DNA of 64,000 nt from G020348185 sp964525045. GTDB lineage: Bacteria > Nitrospirota > Nitrospiria > Nitrospirales > UBA8639. Where the stretch lies: the NCBI GenBank assembly GCA_964525045.1, contig CAZGFD010000006.1:124001-188000 (forward strand). Direction: 5' to 3'. Below, piece after piece: positions 16,624-25,468 of this stretch; position 1 is the stretch's first letter; each line of letters opens with the position of its first letter. The translations under genes and the position numbers were made by a program. The notes beneath the pieces were generated by a model that saw nothing but the letters and a program-made list of their open reading frames with translations, made no database searches and was not told the origin of the DNA.

Positions 16624-18360
16624 ATGAAGCACCTTCTAAAGTGTTTTCTGCCCTGCCTCCTTGCAGCCTGCTCAGCGCCAGATCAGTTGGCGCCGGTCCC
16701 ACCTGCCAAAAATGTGGCCTGGACCAGGGGTGCGATGGTGACGGCAGCGAATTCGCATGCCGTGGAGGCGGGAATCGGGATATTGGAAAAAGGTGGGCAT
16801 GCAGTCGATGCGGCTATTGCCGCCCACACGGTGCTCGGGCTCGTCGAACCGCAGAGTTCAGGGCTCGGGGGTGGCGGTTTCATGCTGGTGTTCGAGCATG
16901 AGGATCGTAGCCTGACGTTTCACGACGGCCGTGAGACCGCACCTGCCGGCGCAACTGTTGACATGTTCATGCGGAACGGAGTGGTCATGGACTTCTTCGA
17001 AGCATGGCAAAGCGGAAAGGCGATCGGTGTGCCCGGAGTGGTTGCACTTTACAAGAGCGCCCACAATCAGCATGGCAAGCTCCCGTGGGCCGAGGTTTTG
17101 AAGCCTGCAATCCGGCTTGCGACCGAGGGTTTCAAGGTATCACCGGGGCTCGCCAACTCTCTTGCGACGATGGCCAAACAAAGTCGGCTGAGGAAAAATC
17201 CGGGGGCTGCAGACTATTTTTATCCGGCTGGCAATCCACTAGAGGTCGGCCATGTCCTGAGGAATCCGGAATACGCAGAAACTCTGACCCAAATCGCGAA
17301 TAAAGGGATCAACGCTTTCTATACTGGGGAGATCGCTGAAGCAATCACTGCCGCGGCACAGGCAGAACCAAATGGCGGCTCTTTGACCCTGGAGGATCTT
17401 GCTGGCTACGAGGTTGTGAAGCGGCCGGTCATCTGTGGTGATTTCCGGAATATGGAAATCTGCACCTCTTCGCCGCCATCCTCCGGCGCGGCTCAGATAA
17501 TGATCGCCGGCATATACGAGCACTTGGCGGCAGGTGCAATGAGTCGTGCAGATCAGATTGCCGCCTTCGTCGATGCTCAGCGTCTTGCCTATGCCGATCG
17601 CGATCACTACTTTGGCGATCCGGACGAAGTGGACATTCCCCTCAACGGCCTTCTGGACCCCAAGTACCTACGACATAGGGCGACGGAACGATTTGCGCCC
17701 GATGCGAACCCGACTCCCGGCGATCCGGGACTTGTCCTACACCGGGACGCCGCGGAGGGGCGATTCGCGACGGATAGGACCAAGGAAGCCTCTGGGACTA
17801 CACATCTATCGATCATCGACGGCGAGGGCAATGCCGTATCCATGACCGCGACGGTGGAGGCCGCATTCGGGGCACAACGTTGGGCCGCCGGCTTTGTCCT
17901 TAACAACGAGATGACCGATTTCACACGAGAACTCTCCAGGGACGGAAGTAGACCAGCGAATGCGATTGTGCCGGGTCGGCGGCCCCGGTCTTCGATGTCA
18001 CCCACCATGGTGTTTGACGCCAGCGGTGACCTATTCATGGTGACGGGATCTCCCGGTGGAAATTCGATTCCGGCTTACGTCGCAAAAACGATCCTTGGAG
18101 TGCTTGACTGGAATATGACGGCCCAGGAGGTTGTTGACTTTCCCAATATCGTCGCCCGCGGCGAGACGGTTCGCGTCGAAATCTCCATCGATCCCGGCCA
18201 GGCGATTGCAGATGATCTCAAAGCCCGTGGCTACAAAATCCAGGAACGTGAGGCCGAGAATTCGGGTCTACACATCATCGTCATCCGGGAGGACGGACTA
18301 GAAGGCGCGGCCGACAATCGCCGCGAAGGAATTGTGGACGAGGCCCAACTAATGCATTAA
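16624..18360 (+). CDS. ggt: Gamma-glutamyltransferase, lipoprotein form
   Basis: This 578-residue precursor begins with a lipoprotein signal (CLLAACSAP), so the enzyme should be anchored in the periplasm. The N-terminal large-subunit part has AVEAGIGILEKGGHAVDAAIAAH and GGGGFMLV. Autocleavage should occur before T392 in GTTHLSIIDGEGNAV, the catalytic N-terminal Thr of the small subunit. The small subunit includes NNEMTDF and the oxyanion loop GRRPRSSMSPT and GSPGG. It cleaves gamma-glutamyl bonds of glutathione and related peptides. Base composition looks richer in G+C than the flanking genes, which hints at horizontal transfer. No neighbour clearly shares its pathway, although the GCS2 ligase at 8757 is in the same window. 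Confidence 0.93.
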   Translation: MKHLLKCFLPCLLAACSAPDQLAPVPPAKNVAWTRGAMVTAANSHAVEAGIGILEKGGHAVDAAIAAHTVLGLVEPQSSGLGGGGFMLVFEHEDRSLTFHDGRETAPAGATVDMFMRNGVVMDFFEAWQSGKAIGVPGVVALYKSAHNQHGKLPWAEVLKPAIRLATEGFKVSPGLANSLATMAKQSRLRKNPGAADYFYPAGNPLEVGHVLRNPEYAETLTQIANKGINAFYTGEIAEAITAAAQAEPNGGSLTLEDLAGYEVVKRPVICGDFRNMEICTSSPPSSGAAQIMIAGIYEHLAAGAMSRADQIAAFVDAQRLAYADRDHYFGDPDEVDIPLNGLLDPKYLRHRATERFAPDANPTPGDPGLVLHRDAAEGRFATDRTKEASGTTHLSIIDGEGNAVSMTATVEAAFGAQRWAAGFVLNNEMTDFTRELSRDGSRPANAIVPGRRPRSSMSPTMVFDASGDLFMVTGSPGGNSIPAYVAKTILGVLDWNMTAQEVVDFPNIVARGETVRVEISIDPGQAIADDLKARGYKIQEREAENSGLHIIVIREDGLEGAADNRREGIVDEAQLMH

Positions 18361-18418
18361 TATTCCCATCCCCGAAAATTGGGTTAAATCAAAGGGGAAC
18401 GCTTCACATAAAAAAGGC

Positions 18419-18447
18419 AGGCTCGCTGATGGGGTATCAGCAAGCCT
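18419..18447 (-). terminator. Intrinsic terminator for the phosphofructokinase gene
   Basis: On the minus strand the sequence forms a 12-bp stem with one mismatch (AGGCTTGCTGAT / ATCAGCGAGCCT) and a 5-base loop. It is followed after a few bases by TTTTTT. It lies about 165 bases past the stop of the leftward PFK gene. On the + strand the A-run precedes the stem, so the orientation is minus. Confidence 0.7.
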
Positions 18448-18612
18448 CTCCAAAATGTTTGAGGGGAAGAGTCATTTAACTGGTTGTATCGGGATAGTGA
18501 TATGCACGAAGGGCGGGAACCTCATCCTTACCCGTAAAAAGCATATGCGACTGTGGCTCAGAGGATGAAAAACTGACCTCCAAACCCAGGCACAAGGGAG
18601 GTCTCCCAGAAC

Positions 18613-19872
18613 CTAGATAAACAATCCAGCCAGGGATAAAAATTTACTGCGGCATTCATCCGGGGAAAGATGTAGGATCTCGGCATATTTCCCCAGTTTC
18701 TCTTTACTTTCCAGATCCGCTTTTTCGACCCTCACCATATATTCCCTGGCGATTTTGTAATACTCCGATTGGACATCGACCATCCTTACGCGCGTCCGGC
18801 CGGTCGTGGGATCGATTAAATCTTTAAATGGCATGGGGGTGAATCGACCGTTGTCAAAGGACACCATGGCGGCCGTTCCGCCATCCAACAGATATTGAGC
18901 GGCACAGTAGCCCAGATCCCGAGAGTATTCCATATCAAAGGGGATCGGATCGGCACACCGTAACTCGTATCCAATGTTTTTGGAGACAATGGTCAGGTGA
19001 ATTTCATGCTTTTTCAGGTCTTCGGAAACGGTTTTTTTCAAAACCTGCCCGATGTCGAGTTCAGCTAACCGCACATGACCATGCTCGTCATATTCAATCC
19101 CCCCCAAGTCGGCCAGCGCCTCCGGATCAAGAAATTCGGCAAGCCCTTCCGCCAGGACCGCCACCCCATCAGGCCGATTCTGACTGAGTCGTTTCACAAT
19201 CGCTCCCACAAGGATGTCCGAAAGCTGAGATAATTGGATTTTCTTTTGTCCGAACTCCTCAGGAATGAGAGTAACCGTGGCCCCGGCCGCCTTCCCGATT
19301 CCCAATGCCAAATGGCCGGCTTTGCGTCCCATCGTCACGGCCAAATACCACCGTGATGTGGCTCTCGCATCAATCATGAGATTTTTTACAATCTCCACGC
19401 CAAAATGCCGGGCCGTTTGAAACCCAAACGTGGAAAGGCCATGGGGTAACGAAAGATCATTATCAATGGTTTTGGGAACATGGACCACCCGGAGGCTTCC
19501 CTTTCCCTGCTGTTCCAATTTCAACGCTGAGAAGGCTGTGTCATCTCCTCCAATGGTGATCAACCCGGATATTCCCAGTTTCTCAAGGGATTGGCGGGTC
19601 ATCGCTAAATGCTCCGGATTTTTGGTGGGATTCGCCCTCGCCGTTCCCAGGAAGGATCCTCCCCGAAAATGGATTCGGCTTACAGCTTCTCGCGTCAGTG
19701 GCCGTGTTTTTGACAAATCTCCCTGCATGATCCATTTAAACCCATCTTGGATACCGACGACTTCGACTCCAGATAAGATACTTCGTATCGCGGCAGCTTC
19801 AATCACACTGTTTATTCCCGGAGCTGGCCCCCCTCCAACCAGAATTCCGAATTTTTCTTGACGGTCGCTCAT
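18613..19872 (-). CDS. pfp: Pyrophosphate-dependent 6-phosphofructokinase
   Basis: This 419-residue PFK-family protein has GGGPAPGIN (13-21) in the phosphate-donor loop and GGDDT at 108-112. The Asp at the position occupied by Gly in ATP-PFKs, together with Lys134 in PKTIDND (133-139), is the accepted signature of PPi use. Substrate residues include MGRKAG and a C-terminal region about 60 residues longer than short ATP-PFKs. The reaction Fru-6-P + PPi <-> Fru-1,6-P2 + Pi is reversible and can serve glycolysis or gluconeogenesis. A USP gene (19918) lies upstream in the same direction 45 bp away, so expression may be linked to stress. Confidence 0.92.
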   Translation of the reverse strand: MSDRQEKFGILVGGGPAPGINSVIEAAAIRSILSGVEVVGIQDGFKWIMQGDLSKTRPLTREAVSRIHFRGGSFLGTARANPTKNPEHLAMTRQSLEKLGISGLITIGGDDTAFSALKLEQQGKGSLRVVHVPKTIDNDLSLPHGLSTFGFQTARHFGVEIVKNLMIDARATSRWYLAVTMGRKAGHLALGIGKAAGATVTLIPEEFGQKKIQLSQLSDILVGAIVKRLSQNRPDGVAVLAEGLAEFLDPEALADLGGIEYDEHGHVRLAELDIGQVLKKTVSEDLKKHEIHLTIVSKNIGYELRCADPIPFDMEYSRDLGYCAAQYLLDGGTAAMVSFDNGRFTPMPFKDLIDPTTGRTRVRMVDVQSEYYKIAREYMVRVEKADLESKEKLGKYAEILHLSPDECRSKFLSLAGLFI

Positions 19873-19917
19873 TATGGTTTCCTTTATTATTTGGTTTCAC
19901 GCAAATTCGGTTTGAAA

Positions 19918-20883
19918 TTATTTCTTCCCTTTGACCCCCTTGGGTTCTTGGGGTTGCCGAACCACTAGCACCGAACAAGGGGCATGTTGGGCCAGCTTAT
20001 GGGACACGCTACCCAGAAAAAATCGCCGCAACCCTGTTATTCCCCTTGATCCCACAACCAATAAATCAATTTTTTTCTTTTGTGCCATGGTCAGCATATG
20101 ATCTGCAGGATGACCGTGAGCTAACACATTTTCTACTGTGAGCCCGCGGCGCTTTAGCCTCTGGGTGCCCGCATTCAATAAGGCATTTCCTTCCTGCTCG
20201 CGAACTTGACGAATCTCGTCCTCCAATTGCTTTAGGTTGGACGGACCTGTGACCCCAAGGCGGGCAGAGACCTCAGTTTTGAGCGAATTCTGTTGTTCAA
20301 GAACATGGCATACGGTGACATGGGAGGACGAGGGGAAATGCCATTGACGAACAAACTCAATAGCGGCATTCCCATCTGATGATCCATCAGTCCCGATGAG
20401 GATATCCAGGCCTTTGGATTTTTTCAGACGGGATCTCGCTTTTTTCCTTACAATGAGAACCGAACAGGGTGCTTCAGTCAACACCCATTCGCTCACACTA
20501 CCGAGAAGAAATCGCTTTAACCCTGTGCGTCCACGAGTGCCAAGAACCACCAGATCAATTCGATACTTCTCGATGGCCGAAAGTATTTCGCTTCCCGGGA
20601 TTCCGTCCCGGACCAGGGGCGTCACATTCAGTTTGGGCTTTCGAACGTTTTCGGCAACCTTGTTGACATATTGCCATGCTTTGTCGACCTCTTTGGATTT
20701 GGCAGAGGAAAGAATCGATCGTAAGTGGATCATACTTGATCCCTCTATCCCCTCCGTCCATTTTTTGGGTTCGATCACGTGAAGAAGAAACAGTGACGAA
20801 TTCGCGGGCAGTTGAATGCTTTGCAACAAGCTGACAGCCATTTTGCTTTCCGAAGAGTTATCGACAGTCACTAATACGTTCAT
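19918..20883 (-). CDS. Universal stress protein, tandem UspA domains
   Basis: The 321-residue product contains two UspA domains (about 1-148 and 158-310). Both carry full nucleotide-binding loops: GTRGRTGLKRFLLGSVSEW and GSRGITGLRRFFLGSVSHK, each followed by APCSVL(I/V)V. A basic tail (KGVKGKK) ends the protein. The gene lies upstream of pfp with 45 bp between and may be cotranscribed with it. Confidence 0.93.
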   Translation of the reverse strand: MNVLVTVDNSSESKMAVSLLQSIQLPANSSLFLLHVIEPKKWTEGIEGSSMIHLRSILSSAKSKEVDKAWQYVNKVAENVRKPKLNVTPLVRDGIPGSEILSAIEKYRIDLVVLGTRGRTGLKRFLLGSVSEWVLTEAPCSVLIVRKKARSRLKKSKGLDILIGTDGSSDGNAAIEFVRQWHFPSSSHVTVCHVLEQQNSLKTEVSARLGVTGPSNLKQLEDEIRQVREQEGNALLNAGTQRLKRRGLTVENVLAHGHPADHMLTMAQKKKIDLLVVGSRGITGLRRFFLGSVSHKLAQHAPCSVLVVRQPQEPKGVKGKK

Positions 20884-21033
20884 ATTCGGACCTCATACAT
20901 TCGCATAGCTTTTCTCCACAGCACACATCTCATGCCCCCTTCCACGTCTCCATCGGCATCAACTCCCAAAAAACCCGGCATCAAAGCTACCAAGACGGTT
21001 TGCCACCTTCCCCCGTTGGACAAGAGCCTTCAT

Positions 21034-21067
21034 TAGGATACCAATTTTTTGGAACTTGGTCATCCTA
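21034..21067. terminator. Long hairpin between two USP genes
   Basis: TAGGATACCAA and TTGGTCATCCTA pair over 11 positions with one bulged C, with an 11-base loop containing TTTTTT. It lies 27 bases after the stop of the leftward USP at 21094. It has no T-run after the stem, so it may be an mRNA-stabilising or processing hairpin rather than a strong terminator. Confidence 0.45.
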
Positions 21068-21093
21068 ACCTACCGCCATCGAACATGTTCAAA

Positions 21094-21957
21094 CTACTTC
21101 AACAGTAAAACCGAACAAGAGGAGTGGTGAACGACGGAATGGGAGACGCTCCCTAACAGAAAACGGTTCAAGGCCCTGCCTCTTCGAACCCCCATCACGA
21201 GGAGGTCTACGTGAATCGCTCGCGCATGCTCATTGATACTCTGGGAGGGAGCACCCGTGATCACCTCAGAGGAGACAGTATATCCTAGTGATCCAAATCG
21301 TGCGGCCTGGTCAGCCAGAAATTTTTCCGCTCCAGCAAACAGTTCCTCTTTAAAGTCTTCAGGTATGAGTGCGCCAATCGGAAGAACAGGCTGCATAAAG
21401 GGAATGACATGGAGAAGGGAAATGTGCATATCCGGCGAAAAAGGACATTGGGAAAGAAATTCAATCGCAAGATCTGCATCCTCCTTGTGCTCGATGGGGA
21501 GAAGCAATCGTTTGATCTTGGTGAAACCGGCTTTTACCACTAAAGTGGAGCAGGGCGCATGGAGTGTGACGCGATGAGACACACTGCCCAATGGATGTTC
21601 ACGTATCATCCCCAACCCGCGCGATCCAATCATTAACAGGTCTGCTTTTTCTTCACCCGCGACGTCAACAATCACCTCTGCCGCCGGACCGGTCTCGATT
21701 CGCTTTTTCAACTTCCCAATATGCGGCGGAACTCGGGAGATACAGTCTGCTATAATTCGTTCCCCTTCCCTTCGCATCGCCTCTTCTGCGCGTTTCAAGA
21801 AGTCATGACCGATCGTCATGCCGGTCCCAGGATAGGCCAATTGAGGGACATAGATCGCATGAAGAAGGACAATCTCATTGCCATGGGAAAAGGCTTGTAG
21901 GGACTGAGCCACATCGCCGGACTGGTGGGACCCATCAATGGCGATTAATATTTTCAT
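21094..21957 (-). CDS. Universal stress protein, tandem UspA domains
   Basis: This 287-residue protein has two UspA domains (about 1-145 and 148-287). The first has GSRGLGMIREHPLGSVSHR; the second has the variant GVRRGRALNRFLLGSVSHS, in which the second Gly of the loop is replaced by Arg. That domain may bind nucleotide less well. The N-terminus MKILIAIDGSHQSGDVAQSL and the general layout match the partial USP at window position 1-623, so the two are probably paralogues. The tiny membrane protein gene at 21973-22059 lies 15 bp upstream on the same strand, and they probably share a transcript. Confidence 0.93.
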   Translation of the reverse strand: MKILIAIDGSHQSGDVAQSLQAFSHGNEIVLLHAIYVPQLAYPGTGMTIGHDFLKRAEEAMRREGERIIADCISRVPPHIGKLKKRIETGPAAEVIVDVAGEEKADLLMIGSRGLGMIREHPLGSVSHRVTLHAPCSTLVVKAGFTKIKRLLLPIEHKEDADLAIEFLSQCPFSPDMHISLLHVIPFMQPVLPIGALIPEDFKEELFAGAEKFLADQAARFGSLGYTVSSEVITGAPSQSINEHARAIHVDLLVMGVRRGRALNRFLLGSVSHSVVHHSSCSVLLLK

Positions 21958-21972
21958 GAACCTGCATTGTCC

Positions 21973-22059
21973 TTATTTTTTGCGTCCCTTCAATAATACA
22001 AATATTCCCACAATTCCAACGATAATGATCAAAAGGGCAAAATATTCAAGGCCTTCCAT
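21973..22059 (-). CDS. 28-residue single-span membrane protein
   Basis: The ORF is ATG 22059 to TAA 21973, encoding 28 residues: a short polar start (MEGLEYF), a 16-residue hydrophobic helix (ALLIIIVGIVGIFVLL) and a basic end (KGRKK). By the positive-inside rule the C-terminus faces the cytoplasm. An RBS, GGAG in AAAGGAGTACAAGG, precedes the ATG at a proper distance, which is the main reason for calling it. It sits 15 bp upstream of a USP gene and 140 bp downstream of a CBS gene, all leftward. Function is unknown; such proteins often act as small membrane regulators. Confidence 0.65.
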   Translation of the reverse strand: MEGLEYFALLIIIVGIVGIFVLLKGRKK

Positions 22060-22199
22060 CCTTGTACTCCTTTCTTTTTCCCATTCATCGGAGTTGAGAA
22101 TTTAATTTTCACCCCCAAAACTCAACCAAAACTTTAGATATTAAGAATAAATGTGCACCATTGTGGTTAGACACAATGGGTAGTATTGAAGAAGAAACA

Positions 22200-22619
22200 T
22201 TATGCCCCATAGACGTTGATCAAATGAGAGTCAACCATATGATCCAAAATGTCAGTTCGGGAAATAATTCCCAACAGCCGGCCGTCTCGAACAACCGGAA
22301 CTCGAATAATTTTGTGCGTGATCATCAATTGAATCACTTCCTCCGTCGTCGCATGTTCTTCGACCGCGAAAGGAATCGAGCTCATTATGGCATCCGCTTT
22401 CAAACTATGGAGATCCCGCTTTTCCGCTAAGGCGCTTAAGATATCAAATTCCGTGACCATGCCAACCAAATAATTTCCAGGGTCAATGATGGGCACCCCA
22501 CTAAACGATCCAGTATGCATAAGCACCGCCAGGTCCCGAACGCTATATTCTCTGGTGGCTGCGACAATTCGGGTCTCCATCAAATCACGCGCTTTCAAAG
22601 TCAAATTTGGGGCATTCAT
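22200..22619 (-). CDS. CBS-domain pair protein
   Basis: This 139-residue protein is almost entirely a Bateman module: CBS1 about 8-65 (ARDLMETRIVAATREYSVRD, GVPIIDPGNYLVGMVTEFDIL) and CBS2 about 72-130 (ADAIMSSIPFAVEEHATTEEV, RVPVVRDGRLLGIISRTDIL). Stand-alone CBS pairs bind adenine nucleotides such as AMP, ATP or NADH and regulate partners by energy state. It lies in a leftward block with chaperone genes upstream and USP genes downstream, which suits a stress or energy-sensing role; the partner is unknown. Confidence 0.9.
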   Translation of the reverse strand: MNAPNLTLKARDLMETRIVAATREYSVRDLAVLMHTGSFSGVPIIDPGNYLVGMVTEFDILSALAEKRDLHSLKADAIMSSIPFAVEEHATTEEVIQLMITHKIIRVPVVRDGRLLGIISRTDILDHMVDSHLINVYGA

Positions 22620-22674
22620 AGGTTCCTCACATGAAAAATGGAAAAATTCTTCGTTTTTCGTCTTTAAATAAAGG

Positions 22675-23031
22675 TCATCTGTCCGTATTTTCCAAATCCC
22701 TCAATTCCGGTCCAGACAGTTCCCGGAGACGGCGTTCAAGATCGTCAATACGATCCAAAAGATCCATGGCCACACTCACCCCAGGCCAATTGAGTCCCAA
22801 ATCCCGCTGTAAGCGTAATCCCCGGCATAACCGGTCAACCGTATCGGAGGAGAACACCAATTGTCCTTCAGGATCGGGTTGAGGCGACTCAATAATTTGC
22901 CACTGGATACAGAGCTCAAGCACTTCCTCTCCAATCCCCAAATGTCTGCAAATGTGTTCCTGCCGGACCCACCCGAATTGAATGAGTTCCGCCACCACCT
23001 GTTCAATTTTATCAGCGGGATCGTCAACCAT
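22675..23031 (-). CDS. cbpM: Chaperone modulator CbpM-like protein
   Basis: The 118-residue product has the MerR-like fold of CbpM. An N-terminal helix-turn-helix is followed by the strand ESPQPDPEGQLVFSSDTVDRLCRGLRLQRDLGLNWPGVSVAMDLLDRI, which is characteristic of the family, and then a helix (LERRLREL). In E. coli CbpM binds the J-domain of CbpA and blocks its cooperation with DnaK and its DNA binding. The start overlaps the end of the CbpA gene by 8 bp, so the two are coupled and the assignment is strongly supported by context. Confidence 0.85.
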   Translation of the reverse strand: MVDDPADKIEQVVAELIQFGWVRQEHICRHLGIGEEVLELCIQWQIIESPQPDPEGQLVFSSDTVDRLCRGLRLQRDLGLNWPGVSVAMDLLDRIDDLERRLRELSGPELRDLENTDR

Positions 23032-23989
23032 GGGCGGCGTTCCTCATAAGCATCGAACGAGGATCCGACTGTTTCAATTTGGCTAATTTCTCATACAGAC
23101 TTTTTTCCTCGTCGGAGACAGAAGAGGGGACCACAATATCCAACATCACGAATTGGTCACCATTCGATCCGGATCGCGTCGGCAACCCCTTTCCCTTGAG
23201 GCGCATTTTTTGTTTTGATTGACTCCCGGGAGGAATTTTAAGACGAACAGGCCCGGTCAACGTGGGCACTTCAACCTCAGTCCCAAGTGCCGCTTCCCAT
23301 GGCCATACCGGAAGGGTAACCAGGACATCACTCCCCTTGGGCTGAAAAACCGGGTGAGGCGAAAAATGAACATGCAGATACAAATCACCGGAGGGACCTC
23401 CCCCCTGACCGGGTGCCCCCTTCCCTTTAACCCGGACTCGCTCACCATCTTGGACTCCTTTAGGAATTCTGACTTCCAGAGTTTGGAGTTTGCCCTTGGG
23501 ATCAGTCAGAGTCAGCCGGCGACTGGTGCCTTGGAACACTTCTCGAATGCTGAGCTGAACATTGGCTTCCAGGTCAGCTCCAGCCATTGCATAGCCCCGA
23601 AAGGATGGCCCTTCTTTTCGGGCTCCTCGGCCGAAGAGATGCTCAAATAAATCACCGAAATCCCCCTCGCCCCCTTCCGTATACACGGTGCGCCACTCAC
23701 CTCCAGGCTGAGCCCCTCCAGCTTTCTGGCGAGCCTGTTCGTAGGCCTCCGCATCCTTCCAATGAAACCCATACTGATCATATTTTTTTCGTTTGTCTTC
23801 ATCGCTCAAGACTTCATAGGCTTCATTCAGTTCCTTGAACTTTTTCTCCATCTCCTCTTTTTTTACTCCTTGATGGAGGTCCGGGTGATATTTTCGCGCA
23901 AGACGTCGATACGTCTTTTTGATGTCATTCGGGCTGGCGGTTTTGGACACGCCTAAAACGTCGTAATAATCTCGCGGAGTGGTCGCCAT
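23024..23989 (-). CDS. cbpA: Curved-DNA-binding protein CbpA, DnaJ-class co-chaperone
   Basis: This 321-residue protein begins with a J-domain (about 5-70) that contains the HPD tripeptide in ARKYHPDLHQG, which stimulates DnaK ATPase. A Gly-rich linker follows (about 75-125), then two C-terminal beta-barrel domains for client binding (LEVRIPKGVQDGERVRVKGKG and LKIPPGSQSKQKMRLKGKGLP). There is no Cys-rich zinc-finger domain, which separates it from DnaJ and fits CbpA. It is transcribed with cbpM. Role: DnaK co-chaperone and possibly nucleoid protein in stationary phase. Confidence 0.93.
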   Translation of the reverse strand: MATTPRDYYDVLGVSKTASPNDIKKTYRRLARKYHPDLHQGVKKEEMEKKFKELNEAYEVLSDEDKRKKYDQYGFHWKDAEAYEQARQKAGGAQPGGEWRTVYTEGGEGDFGDLFEHLFGRGARKEGPSFRGYAMAGADLEANVQLSIREVFQGTSRRLTLTDPKGKLQTLEVRIPKGVQDGERVRVKGKGAPGQGGGPSGDLYLHVHFSPHPVFQPKGSDVLVTLPVWPWEAALGTEVEVPTLTGPVRLKIPPGSQSKQKMRLKGKGLPTRSGSNGDQFVMLDIVVPSSVSDEEKSLYEKLAKLKQSDPRSMLMRNAAHG

Positions 23990-24139
23990 GTAATGAGGAT
24001 CAGGTGGTTATGGGTGGCCAAAATTAAAGGATACCGCATCGAAAAAATAGCATTTCAGGTTAGCACGTATTGATCTCCAGATGGAAGGCAATGATTGAAT
24101 CGTACCTGTCGTACAAAGTGTTGAATGTTAGAAAACACG

Positions 24140-24157
24140 GGGCAGTAAGGCCTGCCC
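24140..24157 (-). terminator. Probable terminator after the MgtC/DUF4010 gene
   Basis: On the minus strand GGGCAG-gcctta-CTGCCC is followed by CGTGTTTTC. The first stem base overlaps the stop codon of the leftward gene at 24157. The stem is short and the T-tract modest. Confidence 0.45.
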
Positions 24158-25437
24158 TACCCTAACATTAATACGACAATGCCCCCCACCATTAGGATGA
24201 GCATCATTCCGGGCGCGACCTGTTTTGCAAGCGTCATTCCACCCAGCCAGGCAGTCAGTATGGTCTTCACCAATGTATTGGTCATGGCCGCCAGGGTAAT
24301 GGCGGCGGCGGCCGTCCATGAATTGAGTCCCTCCAAGTGAAACTGAATGGCGGAGAGGGTGATGGCATCAACATCAGTCGTTCCGGCCAAAATACTCGAA
24401 GCATAAAGGCCCTGATCGCCCAGGTACATTTGTGCTGCTTTGGCAAGAAATAATACTGCCATATAGAACAACCCAAACGTGAGGGCAGAAGTCAGCTCAA
24501 AAGGGTTACGATGTTCAACGGTTGCCCCATCAGGAAGGGCAGGACCCGATTTCAGATACATCGCCAGGACGACCCCGTATCCCACGACCGTCATCGCGCC
24601 AAGGGACCCCAACAGTATAGGCAAGAGACTGATTTGGAGAATCCCAACAATAACCAACACTCTCGCGAACATCGTACTAGAAGAAGCCAGAATGGCCATG
24701 GCACCGGGTCGAACAAGACCGGAAGATTTTTTCGCTTTTGTCGCCATGCTGACAGTGACGGCCGTCGAGGACACCAACCCCCCAAGTAGGCCGGTAGTCG
24801 CTAGCCCCTTATGCGGACCTACCAGTCGAGTGGCCACGTAACCCAAAAAGCTAATTCCAGCGATTAGCACGACCATCAACCCAATATTAAAGGGATTGAG
24901 GACATCGAGGGGACCGAAAGTCCGGTTAGGAAGCAAAGGAAGAACCACAAGGGCTAAAATGACGAACTTGGCGGTCGCATAGATATCGTCGTTTGAGACG
25001 TGGGTAATGGCTTGGTGGAGTGGTTCCTTATACGAAAGTAAAGCCATCACCACAGCCGCACTGGCAATAATCAACAAATACCGATGAATGGTGTCCAATG
25101 GAATGTTGGGAAGTAGGGCCAGGACCCCAAGAAGAAATGTGATGAGGGCGGCCACTGGCGTGGTAATGCCTGGTGTGATATTTCGGCCTCGATCTTTATA
25201 GTACGAGACGGTTAAAAAACCTCCCATTACAAGTAACGCGGCCACGATCGGCCACACGCCCATCGTTTGTGCTAAAAATGCCGAGAGTGCGCCGACCAAT
25301 GCAATAAGGGGAAAAGTCCGAACACCGCCGATAGCGGGTCTTTCTTGGGTGGCTTTGTCTTGCTGTCGTTCAAGGCCAATCAGAGCTCCCGCCGCAAGAG
25401 CAATAAGAAATCCCAAAAATATTTCTTCAAAAGACAT
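24157..25437 (-). CDS. MgtC/SapB plus DUF4010 membrane protein
   Basis: This 426-residue protein is hydrophobic throughout. Its N-terminal domain (about 1-140) matches the MgtC/SapB family: FLIALAAGALIGLERQ, then GGVRTFPLIALVGAL. The C-terminal half (about 190-426) matches DUF4010: GLATTGLLGGLVSSTAVTVSMA and STTDVDAI-type helices (AGTTDVDAITLS). Proteins with this pair are predicted inner-membrane proteins of unknown transport or regulatory activity; MgtC itself modulates ATP synthase and Mg2+ stress survival. It is preceded upstream by the relic of an adenosine-specific kinase. Confidence 0.85.
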   Translation of the reverse strand: MSFEEIFLGFLIALAAGALIGLERQQDKATQERPAIGGVRTFPLIALVGALSAFLAQTMGVWPIVAALLVMGGFLTVSYYKDRGRNITPGITTPVAALITFLLGVLALLPNIPLDTIHRYLLIIASAAVVMALLSYKEPLHQAITHVSNDDIYATAKFVILALVVLPLLPNRTFGPLDVLNPFNIGLMVVLIAGISFLGYVATRLVGPHKGLATTGLLGGLVSSTAVTVSMATKAKKSSGLVRPGAMAILASSSTMFARVLVIVGILQISLLPILLGSLGAMTVVGYGVVLAMYLKSGPALPDGATVEHRNPFELTSALTFGLFYMAVLFLAKAAQMYLGDQGLYASSILAGTTDVDAITLSAIQFHLEGLNSWTAAAAITLAAMTNTLVKTILTAWLGGMTLAKQVAPGMMLILMVGGIVVLMLG

Positions 25438-25468
25438 AATCGCTCTTTAACAAGTTATTCCCGTACAA

